Below, one piece after another: positions 23,119 to 31,876 of a DNA stretch of 64,000 bases (its first letter is position 1; each line of letters opens with the position of its first letter). The DNA comes from an uncultured Prevotellaceae bacterium (GTDB taxonomy: Bacteria; Bacteroidota; Bacteroidia; Bacteroidales; Bacteroidaceae). A model generated the notes under the pieces. The model did no database searches, had not been told where the DNA came from, and worked only from the letters and a program-made list of their open reading frames with translations. Location of the stretch: NCBI GenBank assembly GCA_900316445.1, contig ONCZ01000005.1, forward strand, positions 1-64,000. The letters run 5' to 3'. The translations under genes and the position numbers were made by a program.

Positions 23119-24780
23119 TTATGTGTAGAGATAGCGCTTGATGGAGCGCTTGGGCGTCTTTTCGAATTCCTCGGTGCGGATCTCGATCTCGGAGACTTTC
23201 TCGTAGGCTGGAATCAGCGCGTTGAGTCCGTTGAGGTTCTGGTCCATGACGTTGCGGATGTCGGCATCGGTGAACTTCATGTTCTTCGCCTCGTCGTAGT
23301 CGGGATAGACCAGGGCGACGAGCTTGTTGTCGCGCTGTACGACGACGCTCTCCACGACCATCGTCATCGAGTTGAGCTTGTCTTCGATCTCCTCGGGATA
23401 GATGTTCTGTCCGTTGGGGCCGAGGAGCATGTTCTTGATGCGGCCGTTGATGAATATGTTGCCGGCATAGTCCATCGTGCCGAGGTCGCCGGTGTGGTAC
23501 CAGCCGTCGCGGTCGATGGTCTCGCGGGTGGCCTCGTCGTTCTTGTAGTAGCCGAGCATGACGTTCAGTCCTCGGGCGAGAATCTCGCCGGGAACGTTCT
23601 GCGGGTCGGGGGAGTCGATCTTCACCTCCATGTGGTAGGCTGCCTTGCCGCAGGAGCCGGGGACGAAGTTGTGCCAGTCTTCATAGCCGATGATGGGTGC
23701 GCACTCCGTGGCGCCGTAGCCTACAGTATAGGGGAATTCAATACGCTTGAGGAACTGCTCCACCTCCTGGTTGAGGGCTGCGCCGCCGATGATGACTTCG
23801 TACATGTTTCCGCCGAAGGCCTTGAGCACCTCCTTGCAGATCATCTCACGCACCTTCTTGGAGATGACGGGCATCTGCAGCAGCAGGCGCATACGGTTGT
23901 TCTGCACCTTCGGGAACACCTTCTTGCGGATGATCTTCTCGATGATGAGCGGTACGGCGATGATGATGACGGGCTTCACCTCGGCCAGGGCTTGGGCGAT
24001 GATGGCGGGCGAGGGCACACGGTTGAGGTAATAGACGTGGCAGCCACGTAAGAACTCGTAGATGAACTCGAAGGCCATGCCGTACATGTGCGCCATGGGG
24101 AGCATAGAGATGACCTTGTCGCCAGGTTTGATAACCTTACCGAGCACATGTTGGGCGAAGTCGGCGTTAGACCACAAAGCACGGTAGGGAAGCATCACGC
24201 CCTTGGAGAATCCTGTGGTGCCGCTGGTGTAGTTGATGAGCGCCAGTTCGTCGGGTGACTGCTCCTGATAATAGCTGACGTGCTCCTTGCGGAAATATTT
24301 GGGGAACTTCTTGCCGTAGAGTTCGTTCAGGTGTTCGCGGGCATAAGTGAGTTTGTCGGTGCGCGAGACCATCAGCGAGTAGTCGGGATTGTTGATGATG
24401 CCTTCGAGACGTGGCATCTGCATGGGGTCGATGATCGTGGCCACATGGTCGCCCACGAAGAGCAGGCGTGCTTCGGAGTGGTTGACGATATTGTGGATCT
24501 GCTCCGCATTGAACTCATGCAAGATGGGTACGGCGATGGCGCCGTAGGTGAGGGTGGCGAGGAAGGCGACGGCCCACTGGCTGGAGTTGCGTCCGGCGAG
24601 GGCTATCTTGTCACCTTTCTGAATGCCGCTGTTCTCAAAGAGAATATGGATCTTCTCGATTTTACGTGCCACATCGTGATACTGCAGCGTCTGGCCCTTA
24701 TAGTCAGTCAGTGCGTCGCGGTCCCAATTGTCGACGATGCTTTTCTGGATCAATGAGTTAAAACTAGGTATCTGTTCCAT
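23119..24780 (-). CDS. Long-chain acyl-CoA ligase (AMP-binding), copy 2
   Basis: 553 residues of the ANL superfamily. P-loop INYTSGTTGFSKG near 175, GYGATECAP near 345, DGWYHTGDLG near 425 and the hinge/lysine region GRIKNMLLGPNGQNIYP near 445. It activates fatty acids to acyl-AMP and acyl-CoA or transfers them to a carrier. It starts 6 nt after its paralogue at 24787-26445, with which it shares most motifs, so the pair is a tandem duplication transcribed together. No membrane segment is apparent. Substrate differences between the copies cannot be read from sequence. Confidence 0.85.
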   Translation of the reverse strand: MEQIPSFNSLIQKSIVDNWDRDALTDYKGQTLQYHDVARKIEKIHILFENSGIQKGDKIALAGRNSSQWAVAFLATLTYGAIAVPILHEFNAEQIHNIVNHSEARLLFVGDHVATIIDPMQMPRLEGIINNPDYSLMVSRTDKLTYAREHLNELYGKKFPKYFRKEHVSYYQEQSPDELALINYTSGTTGFSKGVMLPYRALWSNADFAQHVLGKVIKPGDKVISMLPMAHMYGMAFEFIYEFLRGCHVYYLNRVPSPAIIAQALAEVKPVIIIAVPLIIEKIIRKKVFPKVQNNRMRLLLQMPVISKKVREMICKEVLKAFGGNMYEVIIGGAALNQEVEQFLKRIEFPYTVGYGATECAPIIGYEDWHNFVPGSCGKAAYHMEVKIDSPDPQNVPGEILARGLNVMLGYYKNDEATRETIDRDGWYHTGDLGTMDYAGNIFINGRIKNMLLGPNGQNIYPEEIEDKLNSMTMVVESVVVQRDNKLVALVYPDYDEAKNMKFTDADIRNVMDQNLNGLNALIPAYEKVSEIEIRTEEFEKTPKRSIKRYLYT

Positions 24781-24786
24781 AAGCGA

Positions 24787-26445
24787 TTAGATATTCTGAT
24801 ATAAGTAGCGTTTGATACTCTTCTTGGGCGTCTTGGCGAACTCTTCCTCATGCAGCTGGATGGCAGCGATGCGGCTGTAGACGGGCAGCTGGTTGTTGAG
24901 TTCCTGACGGTTCTGTTCCATGATTTCTTCCAGTTCCGACTGGCTGAAGTTCACGATCTCGTCTTTGTCGGGGTGAACGAGTGCGACAAGCTTGTCGCCA
25001 CGCTGTACGACGACGCTCTCTGCGACCATCGTCATCGAATTGAGTTTGTCTTCAATCTCCTCGGGATAGATGTTCTGTCCGTTGGAGCCGAGGAGCATGT
25101 TCTTGATGCGTCCGCGGATGAAGATATGGCCTGTGGAAGCCATCGTGCCGAGGTCGCCGGTGTGATACCAGCCCTCCTCGTCGATGACCTGACTGGTGGC
25201 CTCGTCGTTCAGATAATAACCAAGCATGACGTTTGTGCCTCGGGTGACGATCTCGCCGGGGATATGCTGGGGATCGGCGGAGAGGATCTTTACCTCCATG
25301 CGGTCAACGGGCTTGCCGCAGCAGCCAGCCACGAACTCCGTGTGGTCGCAGTAGGAGATGAGCGGGGCGCACTCCGTGGTGCCGTAGCCCACGGTGACGG
25401 GGAAGTTGATGGAGAGCAGGAACTCTTCGACCTCCTTCGACAGAGCAGCGCCTCCGACGATGACCTCATAGGCCCGTCCGCCAAAGGCTTTATATACCTC
25501 CTGACAGATGCGCTCCTTCACCTTCTTCGACACGACGGGCATCTGCAGAAGCAGGCGCATGCGGTTGTTCTGGATCTTCGGGAACACCTTCTTGCGGATG
25601 ATCTTTTCGATGATCAGGGGGACGGTGACAATGAGCGTGGGCTTCACCTCTGCGAAGGCCTGCGCGATGATGGCGGGCGACGGCAGACGGGTGAGGAAGA
25701 ACAGATGACAGCCGTGGCAGAAACCGAAGAGGAACTCGACGGCCATGCCGTACATGTGGGCCATCGGCAAGATGCTCAGCAGGTTGTCGCCGGGATGTAC
25801 CTTACGGCCCAGACGGCTGATGATGAACTCGACATTGCTCCATATCGTGCGGTAGGGCAGCATCACGCCCTTGGAGAAACCCGTCGTACCGCTGGTGTAG
25901 TTGATGAGTGCCAACTCGTCGGCGGTGTCCTCGTGGTAGTGGACATGCTCCTTGCGGAAGGCCTTGGGATATTTGCTGCCGAACATCATATTCAAATGTT
26001 CGCGCGCGTAGGTGACAGACTCTGAACGGCTGATCATCAGCGAGAAGTCGGGGATGTTGATGATGGCCTCGAGATTGGGCATCGCCTCCGGGTCGATGGT
26101 CTTCACGGCATAGTCGCCGATGAAGAGGATCCTGGCGCCGGAGTGGTTGACGATGTTCTGGATCTGCTCGCCGTTGAACTCATGCAGGATAGGTACAGCT
26201 ACCGCCCCATAGGTGAGGGTCCCTAGGAAACTGACGGCCCAGTGGGCGGAGTTACGGCCGCAGATGGCAATCTTGTCGCCCTTCTTGATACCGCTGTTTT
26301 CTAAAAGTATGTGGAGTTTCTCTATCTTACGTGCGACATCGTGAAACTGGAGGGTGATACCCTGATAGTCGGTCAGCGCATCCTGGTCCCAGTTTTCGGT
26401 GATGGCCTTTTGGATGTAAGCATTGAAACTGCTAATTTGCTCCAT
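24787..26445 (-). CDS. Long-chain acyl-CoA ligase (AMP-binding), copy 1
   Basis: 552 residues, paralogue of the next gene. Motifs: INYTSGTTGFSKGVMLPYRT near 175, GYGTTECAP near 345, EGWYHTGDLG near 425, GRIKNMLLGSNGQNIYP near 445. It is the promoter-proximal member of the pair. Its promoter region holds two copies of TTGCACA-N13-TGTGCAA, one of them over the -7 box, so fatty-acid- or CoA-responsive repression of both ligases is a reasonable guess. The family loads fatty acids for phospholipid synthesis or recycling. Confidence 0.85.
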   Translation of the reverse strand: MEQISSFNAYIQKAITENWDQDALTDYQGITLQFHDVARKIEKLHILLENSGIKKGDKIAICGRNSAHWAVSFLGTLTYGAVAVPILHEFNGEQIQNIVNHSGARILFIGDYAVKTIDPEAMPNLEAIINIPDFSLMISRSESVTYAREHLNMMFGSKYPKAFRKEHVHYHEDTADELALINYTSGTTGFSKGVMLPYRTIWSNVEFIISRLGRKVHPGDNLLSILPMAHMYGMAVEFLFGFCHGCHLFFLTRLPSPAIIAQAFAEVKPTLIVTVPLIIEKIIRKKVFPKIQNNRMRLLLQMPVVSKKVKERICQEVYKAFGGRAYEVIVGGAALSKEVEEFLLSINFPVTVGYGTTECAPLISYCDHTEFVAGCCGKPVDRMEVKILSADPQHIPGEIVTRGTNVMLGYYLNDEATSQVIDEEGWYHTGDLGTMASTGHIFIRGRIKNMLLGSNGQNIYPEEIEDKLNSMTMVAESVVVQRGDKLVALVHPDKDEIVNFSQSELEEIMEQNRQELNNQLPVYSRIAAIQLHEEEFAKTPKKSIKRYLYQNI

Positions 26446-26450
26446 GAAAA

Positions 26451-26518
26451 TTGCACATTTTTTTTAATTTTGTGCAAAGGTAGTGCTATTATTGCACATC
26501 AGCAAAAAAAATGTGCAA
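26451..26518 (-). promoter_or_regulatory. Promoter with two identical-spacing operators
   Basis: Boxes TTGCACA 26451-26457, TGTGCAA 26471-26477, TTGCACA 26492-26498 and TGTGCAA 26512-26518 make two inverted repeats with the same 13-bp gap. Minus-strand promoter: TTTG (26503-26506), 21 bp, TACCTTTG (26474-26481). The outer arms extend to a 16-bp perfect palindrome (26450-26465 with 26504-26519). The layout suits a dimeric repressor bound twice. Confidence 0.7.
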
Positions 26519-26531
26519 TAATTAACAAATT

Positions 26532-27779
26532 TTATTCATATCTCATGGATTTGGCAGGATGGATGTGTGAAACGAGGTAACTGGGGGCGATCAGAACGAA
26601 AACGCAGACGAGGAGTGTGGCGAGGTCGAGGAGGGCAATCAGGGGGAGATTCAGTTCCATGGGAGCCTCGCTGACATAATACACCTGCGGGTCGAGTGAC
26701 ACGAAGCCCGTGTGCTGTTGCAGCAGCACGATGCCGATGCCCAGGATGTTGCCCCAGAGCATACCCTGTCCGATGATGAAGACGGAGAACCAGAGAAAGG
26801 TATGGCGGATGGTCTTGTTGCGAGTGCCGAGTGCCTTGAGGATGCCGATCATCTGGGTACGCTCGAGGATGATGATGAGCAGTCCGCTGATCATCGTGAA
26901 GCCGGCCACGCAGACCATCAACACAAGGATAATCCACACGTTGATGTCGAGCAGTTCGAGCCAGGTGAAGATGGTGGGATAGATCTCGTAGATGGTCTGG
27001 CTGATCATCTGGTTGCCGTGACCGTCGTCGGTACGGTTGACATGGTCGATAAAGGCATCGGCGGTGACTGAGATTCTGTCGAGGTTCTCGACGGTGGCTT
27101 CCACGCCTGTGCAGTGGTTTCCGTCCCAGCCGTTCAGTCGGTTGGCAGCATAGAGGTCTGTGAAGCAGAGATTCTCGTCGAAGCGAGTCATATTGGTCTG
27201 GTAGATGCCGGCAACGGTGTATTTGCGCGTCTTCACGTTCTCGTCGCCGATGAAGTAGGCAAACACCTTGTCGCCCACGGAGAGGTGGAGTTTGTCGGCA
27301 ATCATCTTCGACATCAGGAGCTGGTAACGGCTGGTGGAGTCGCTGAAGACGGGTATCTCGCCCGCCACGATGTTCTGCTGGAGGAAGGCGTTGTCGAACT
27401 CTGGTCCCACGCCCTTGAACATCACGCCGAGGAAGTCGTCGTCGGTCTTGAGCAGGCCCTGGGTGATGGTATAGCGTTGTACATGACGGACCCCCGGTTG
27501 GGCCTTAAAAACCTGCATCATACTGTCGTCGGCACAGATGGTATAGGGGTCGATGTCATTGTACTTCATCAGGTTGCTCACCTGGATATGTCCTCCGAAG
27601 CCGGCCACCTTGTCGCGGATGGTGTGTTTGAAGCCCAGTACCACGCAAACGGTAACAATCATCACCATCAGTCCGATGGCGACGCCCACAATGGCAATAC
27701 GGATGGCGGGGCGACTCACTTTGCGTTTGTCACCCTGGTCACTATAAATCCGTTTTGCTATAAAAAGTGGTAGATTCAT
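26532..27779 (-). CDS. LolC/LolE-like ABC transporter permease
   Basis: 415 residues from ATG 27779; a TTG at 27791 is in frame but lies inside a dispersed repeat. N-terminal membrane segment (VGVAIGLMVMIVTVCVVLGF), a large periplasmic MacB-type region, then three C-terminal membrane segments of the FtsX type (ILVLMVCVAGFTMISGLLII). This fits lipoprotein-releasing permeases. The ATPase partner (LolD) is not in the window. It ends 86 nt before the ligase start, with operators between, so the ligases are probably a separate unit. Confidence 0.8.
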   Translation of the reverse strand: MNLPLFIAKRIYSDQGDKRKVSRPAIRIAIVGVAIGLMVMIVTVCVVLGFKHTIRDKVAGFGGHIQVSNLMKYNDIDPYTICADDSMMQVFKAQPGVRHVQRYTITQGLLKTDDDFLGVMFKGVGPEFDNAFLQQNIVAGEIPVFSDSTSRYQLLMSKMIADKLHLSVGDKVFAYFIGDENVKTRKYTVAGIYQTNMTRFDENLCFTDLYAANRLNGWDGNHCTGVEATVENLDRISVTADAFIDHVNRTDDGHGNQMISQTIYEIYPTIFTWLELLDINVWIILVLMVCVAGFTMISGLLIIILERTQMIGILKALGTRNKTIRHTFLWFSVFIIGQGMLWGNILGIGIVLLQQHTGFVSLDPQVYYVSEAPMELNLPLIALLDLATLLVCVFVLIAPSYLVSHIHPAKSMRYE

Positions 27780-27787
27780 ATTCTTTA

Positions 27788-27846
27788 GCAACGGACTACA
27801 GGACTAACACGACTCTCAAAAGTCCTTAAGTCCTGTAGTCCGTTGC
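27788..27846. repeat. Dispersed palindrome GCAACGGACTACAGGACT, copy 1
   Basis: Arms at 27788-27805 and 27829-27846 (18 bp, perfect). It lies between the aminotransferase and the permease. Other copies: 34091-34173 and 59356-59417. Confidence 0.8.
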
Positions 27847-27851
27847 AAATT

Positions 27852-29054
27852 TTAATCATCGACACGACCGGGATAAGCCTCAAGAGCTTTTCTCAAGACA
27901 AACAAAGCGCGTTCGAGGTCTGCTTTCTTGAGGACGTAGGCGATACGTACCTGATTGATGCCGGCACCGGGAGTGGTGTAGAAGCCAGCAGCAGGCGCCA
28001 TCATCACCGTCTCTCCTTCGTAGTTGAACTCGGCCAGGCACCAGCGGCAGAATTTCTCTGCATCGTCAACGGGCAGCTTGGCTACGGTATAGAAAGCTCC
28101 CATTGGAATGGGGGAGTAGACGCCTGGGATGCGGTTCAGACCGTCGATGAGACACTTACGGCGCTCGACATATTCATCATAGACATCACGCAGGTATTCC
28201 TCAGGCGTGTCCAAAGAGGCCTCTGCCACAATCTGTCCGATGAGGGGCGGGGAGAGGCGTGCCTGACAGAACTTCATCACGGCAGCACGTACCTTGGCGT
28301 TCTTCGTGATGAGGGCTCCGATACGGATACCGCACTCGGAATAGCGTTTCGATACGGAGTCGATGAGGATGACATTCTGTTCGATGCCTTCCAGATGACA
28401 GGCGGAGATATAGGGTGAGCCTGTGTAGATATATTCACGATACACCTCGTCGGAGAAGAGATAGAGGTCGTATTTCTTCACGAGGTCGCGGATCTGGTTC
28501 ATCTCACGGCGGGTATAGAGATAACCCGTCGGGTTGTTGGGGTTGCAGATCATAATGGCGCGGGTGCGCTCGTTGATGAGCTCCTCGAATTTCTCCACCT
28601 TCGGCAGCGAGAATCCCTCCTCGATGGTGGTGGCGATGGTACGGATCTTAGCTCCGGCCGAGATGGCGAAGGCCATATAGTTGGCGTAGGCTGGCTCGGG
28701 CACAATGATCTCGTCGCCGGGATTCAGACAGCTGAGGAAGGCGAAGAGCACGGCCTCAGATCCGCCGCTGGTGATGATAATATCTTCGGCAGTCACGCTG
28801 ATGTTGTATTTCGCGTAGTAGTCCACCAGCTTCTCCCTGTAGCTCAGATAGCCCTGGGAGGGTGAATACTCGAGGATCTCTCGGTCGATCTCTTTCAGCG
28901 CGTCGAGAGCCACCTGCGGTGTGGGCAGGTCGGGCTGACCAATGTTCAGGTGATATACCTTCGTGCCCCGTTTCTTGGCAGCGGCGGCCAAGGGGGCAAG
29001 CTTTCTGATCGGTGACTCCGGCATCTCAATGCCGCGGACGGATATTTCTGGCAT
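27852..29054 (-). CDS. PLP-dependent aminotransferase (aspartate-type, class I)
   Basis: 400 residues. Fold-type I motifs: CNPNNPTGYLYT near 172, DEVYREYIY near 200, and SVSKRYSECGIRIG with the PLP lysine near 235. It moves amino groups between amino acids and 2-oxo acids, probably Asp/Glu or aromatic substrates. The GIRIGALI arrangement is common in bacterial aspartate aminotransferase subgroup I. The ATG at 29054 is followed by MPEISVRGIEMPESPIRKL, a typical start. It precedes the permease on the same strand, separated by a dispersed palindrome. Confidence 0.8.
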   Translation of the reverse strand: MPEISVRGIEMPESPIRKLAPLAAAAKKRGTKVYHLNIGQPDLPTPQVALDALKEIDREILEYSPSQGYLSYREKLVDYYAKYNISVTAEDIIITSGGSEAVLFAFLSCLNPGDEIIVPEPAYANYMAFAISAGAKIRTIATTIEEGFSLPKVEKFEELINERTRAIMICNPNNPTGYLYTRREMNQIRDLVKKYDLYLFSDEVYREYIYTGSPYISACHLEGIEQNVILIDSVSKRYSECGIRIGALITKNAKVRAAVMKFCQARLSPPLIGQIVAEASLDTPEEYLRDVYDEYVERRKCLIDGLNRIPGVYSPIPMGAFYTVAKLPVDDAEKFCRWCLAEFNYEGETVMMAPAAGFYTTPGAGINQVRIAYVLKKADLERALFVLRKALEAYPGRVDD

Positions 29055-29064
29055 CGTTGAATAA

Positions 29065-29220
29065 TTTACGATTTACGATTTACTATTTTTTTATTTTCGG
29101 GTGCAAAGGTACAAATTAATTTTGAATTTGTGCGTTTTTTCGATTTAATTATGTACTTTTGCAGCGAAATTCTGTCCGCAGGATTAAATCGTAAATCGTA
29201 AATTTGTAAATCGTAAATTA
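29065..29220. repeat. TTTACGATTTACGA repeat pair flanking divergent promoters
   Basis: TTTACGATTTACGATTTA at 29065-29082 and its inverted, lengthened form (TAAATCGTAAATCG and repeats) at 29185-29220. Between them lie a minus-strand TACCTTTG (29104-29111) and a plus-strand TTTG (29127-29130) with TACTTTTG (29154-29161). The arms could pair across both leaders. Confidence 0.6.
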
Positions 29221-29229
29221 ATTTTAGAG

Positions 29230-30720
29230 GTGAATTACGAGGAATTACTTGAGACGCGTGACGTCCGTAAGACCACGAAGGTCAGACTGCCGTACGGCTA
29301 TTTTTATAAGCGGTTGATCGACGGGAAATACTCCAATTTCGTGGAGTTCCACGACGAGGTGGCTGATGCCATCACCTTCAACAAGAGTGTGATGGCCGAA
29401 CACGAGGCCCTGGCTGAGATCCATTCGAAACAGCAGTTGCACTATACCCCCAACGAGGGTGACGATGGTATCTATGCCATCGCCGTAGAGGTGGGTAACT
29501 ATGTCACCATAGAACAACTGCTCAACGAGAACCCGTCGATGGTGGCGAAGGGTGACTATGTCACTTCCACGTTGCGGGACCTCTTTGATGTCACCGTCGA
29601 GCTTCATTCGCACAATATCTTTCACGTTTGTTATGCACCGTCTAACATCCTGGTGCGTAAGAGCGACGGTTCCGTGCGTCTGCTCTGTCACGGTTCGTTC
29701 TATGAGAAGATTGGTCCGGATATCCTCTATGAGGATCTGGAGGGCTTCATTGCGCCCGAGGTGCTTGCCGGTGGTAGTGCCGATGCCCGGAGCGATGTTT
29801 ATTCCTTAGGACGTTTCATCGCCTGGATCTATCAGTCGTCTGGCCTGCCCATCGAACTGCGTCATATTGTGGAGAAAGCCACCGCCGAGGCACCGGACAA
29901 CCGTTATCAGACGGCAGATGCTATGCGGCAGGCCATCAATAAGGCACGAACTATCCGTAAGACAGGTGTCATCGGAGCGTCGGCCCTCGCCATAGCCCTC
30001 TGTCTGGTGGGATTTTACTTCTATCTCTTGCCCAGTACGGAGCCTGTGGAGTTTGTCAAGCCCGTGAAGGAACCCATTCCCGATGATCTGTTTGAAGACA
30101 ATATGAGCGAGTATCTCGGTATCGGCGATGATCTCGATTCTGCTACCATCGCCGCCATTGTGGCTCAGGAGAAGCAGAATGATACGACTTCCGTTGATGA
30201 GAAGAGAATGCGTCTGTATAATGCGAAGGCAGAGGCCATCTTCCGCAAACAGTTCACCAAGGCGGCTGATGTCATCATCTCACGTGTCTATAACACGGAG
30301 TCGATGAACGGTGAACAGAAGGTGTTTGCCGCCAAGTCGAAGCAGATGACCGAGGACCTGGCCAAGAAACAGCAGGAACTGGCCTCGCAGACGAATCTCA
30401 GTAATGATCGTACACAGGCCATTGCAGCGGAGATCATCGAGAACATCACCCGCAAGAAGATGGAGGCGATGGACAAAGACTATCTCGGTCTGAAACCGAT
30501 TCCCGAGGATAAGAAGTCGAATGCATCGTCTGTCTATGGCACAACTTCGACAGATGTCACAACGCCTGGCACTACTACTACGACAACACCCTCGACTTCC
30601 ACCTCTTCTCAGAAGAAGAGCAACAGCAGTCAGGACCTTTACAGACAAAACAGGGATAAATACGGCGTAGATCCGTATGATCCTGTTGACCCCGATAATT
30701 ATATTTTAAGAAAGAAATAA
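29230..30720 (+). CDS. Membrane-anchored protein-kinase-fold protein lacking catalytic residues
   Basis: 496 residues starting at GTG 29230. The first 240 residues have a Ser/Thr kinase layout ending in the APE-like region (IAPEVLAGGSADARSDVYSLG). The catalytic loop reads HNIFHVCYAPSNIL (about 128-141) instead of HRDxKPxNIL, and the DFG site reads CHGS, so the catalytic Asp and the metal-binding Asp are missing. One membrane segment (about 245-265) and a helical, Thr/Ser-rich C-terminal region follow. It is probably a pseudokinase sensor or scaffold. The DUF4494 gene starts 6 nt downstream. Confidence 0.75.
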   Translation: MNYEELLETRDVRKTTKVRLPYGYFYKRLIDGKYSNFVEFHDEVADAITFNKSVMAEHEALAEIHSKQQLHYTPNEGDDGIYAIAVEVGNYVTIEQLLNENPSMVAKGDYVTSTLRDLFDVTVELHSHNIFHVCYAPSNILVRKSDGSVRLLCHGSFYEKIGPDILYEDLEGFIAPEVLAGGSADARSDVYSLGRFIAWIYQSSGLPIELRHIVEKATAEAPDNRYQTADAMRQAINKARTIRKTGVIGASALAIALCLVGFYFYLLPSTEPVEFVKPVKEPIPDDLFEDNMSEYLGIGDDLDSATIAAIVAQEKQNDTTSVDEKRMRLYNAKAEAIFRKQFTKAADVIISRVYNTESMNGEQKVFAAKSKQMTEDLAKKQQELASQTNLSNDRTQAIAAEIIENITRKKMEAMDKDYLGLKPIPEDKKSNASSVYGTTSTDVTTPGTTTTTTPSTSTSSQKKSNSSQDLYRQNRDKYGVDPYDPVDPDNYILRKK

Positions 30721-30726
30721 ATAAAA

Positions 30727-31179
30727 ATGAGATCAAGAACAGCTATTTGGTTTGAGTGCAAGATCCGTTATGAGAAAGTGATGGAAGACGGCTTGCAGAA
30801 AAAAGTGAATGAGAATTATGTCGTCGATGCCCTGAGTTTCAGCGAGGCTGAAGAGCGCATCATGGAAGAGATGTCCAGCTATATCAGCGGCGAGTTCGAC
30901 GTGGCCGACATCAAGAAGGCTGCCTATAAGGAAATCTTCTTCTCTGATGACGATATGGCCGACAAGTGGTACAAGGCCAAGCTCCAGTTCATCACCATCG
31001 ACGAGAAGACGGAGAAGGAGAAGCGCAGCACGGTGACCTATCTCGTACAGGCTGGTTCTTTCAACGGTGCTGTGAAGAATATCGAAGAGGTGATGGGTGG
31101 CACGATGATCGACTATGTCATCGCCTCCGTTGCCGAGACCACGCTGATGGATGTCTTTGAAGTGAAGAGTGAAAAGTGA
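30727..31179 (+). CDS. DUF4494 protein
   Basis: 150 residues of a small cytosolic family widespread in Bacteroidales and of unknown function. Diagnostic stretches: AIWFECKIRYEKVMEDG, YVVDALSFSEAEERI and VAETTLMDVF. It lies 6 nt after the pseudokinase gene and 25 nt before YggS, so it is the middle gene of an operon. The last codons (EVKSEK) and the following intergenic bases are formed by an AGTGAA-type simple repeat, which probably changed the C-terminus. Confidence 0.8.
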   Translation: MRSRTAIWFECKIRYEKVMEDGLQKKVNENYVVDALSFSEAEERIMEEMSSYISGEFDVADIKKAAYKEIFFSDDDMADKWYKAKLQFITIDEKTEKEKRSTVTYLVQAGSFNGAVKNIEEVMGGTMIDYVIASVAETTLMDVFEVKSEK

Positions 31180-31204
31180 ATAGTGAAGAATTTGCTACCG
31201 CCAT

Positions 31205-31876
31205 ATGTATGATGTAAAATCAAAGCTTCATAAGGTGCTTGACACATTGCCACAGGGTGTACGCCTTGTGGCAATTTCCAAGTATCACCCCAACGAATAT
31301 ATAGAGGCCGCCTATGAGGAGGGCCAGCGCATCTTCGGTGAGAGTCACGAGCAGGAACTGCGTCAGAAGCATGAGTCGCTGCCCAAGGATATCGAGTGGC
31401 ATTTTATAGGTCATCTGCAGACGAATAAGGTAAAATACATTGCACCGTATGTGTCTATGATTGAGGCTGTTGACTCTATGAAGCTCATGCGGGAGATTAA
31501 CCGTCAGGCGGAGAAGTGCGGAAGGGTGATCAAGGTGCTTCTCGAACTGCATATTGCTGAAGAGGCAACGAAGTACGGACTGACGCTCGATGCCTGTCGT
31601 GAGCTCCTTGCTGAGGGCGAATGGCGTGAGATGAAGCATGTCCGCATCTGTGGTCTGATGATGATGGCGTCGTTTGTCGACGACCGGGAACAAATCCGTC
31701 GTGAGATGCAGACAGCCGCAGACTTCTTCGATGAGGTGAAAGCCAAGTATTTCGCCGATGATGATGCCTTCTGCGAACGGTCGTGGGGCATGAGCGACGA
31801 CTATCCCATCGCCCTTGAGACACGTTCTACGATGATTCGTGTGGGTACGGCTATCTTCGGCCCCCGAGTGTATTAA
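31205..31876 (+). CDS. YggS-family PLP homeostasis protein
   Basis: 223 residues. PLP-binding Lys in LVAISKYHPNEYI near 20, plus HFIGHLQTNKVKYI near 75 and the late SWGMSDDYPIAL motif near 190. This single-domain TIM-barrel family (YggS/PLPBP) binds PLP without known catalysis and keeps vitamin B6 and amino-acid pools balanced. The length is normal. Its last 4 bases overlap the end of the convergent ferredoxin gene. Confidence 0.9.
   Translation: MYDVKSKLHKVLDTLPQGVRLVAISKYHPNEYIEAAYEEGQRIFGESHEQELRQKHESLPKDIEWHFIGHLQTNKVKYIAPYVSMIEAVDSMKLMREINRQAEKCGRVIKVLLELHIAEEATKYGLTLDACRELLAEGEWREMKHVRICGLMMMASFVDDREQIRREMQTAADFFDEVKAKYFADDDAFCERSWGMSDDYPIALETRSTMIRVGTAIFGPRVY

Noticed and set aside
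24850..26025. 391-codon plus-strand frame opposite the acyl-CoA ligase
   Set aside because: Antisense to an intact, motif-complete ligase gene; no promoter or family resemblance.
27779..27791. Upstream TTG start for the permease
   Set aside because: It lies in a dispersed palindrome; the ATG at 27779 gives the normal N-terminus.
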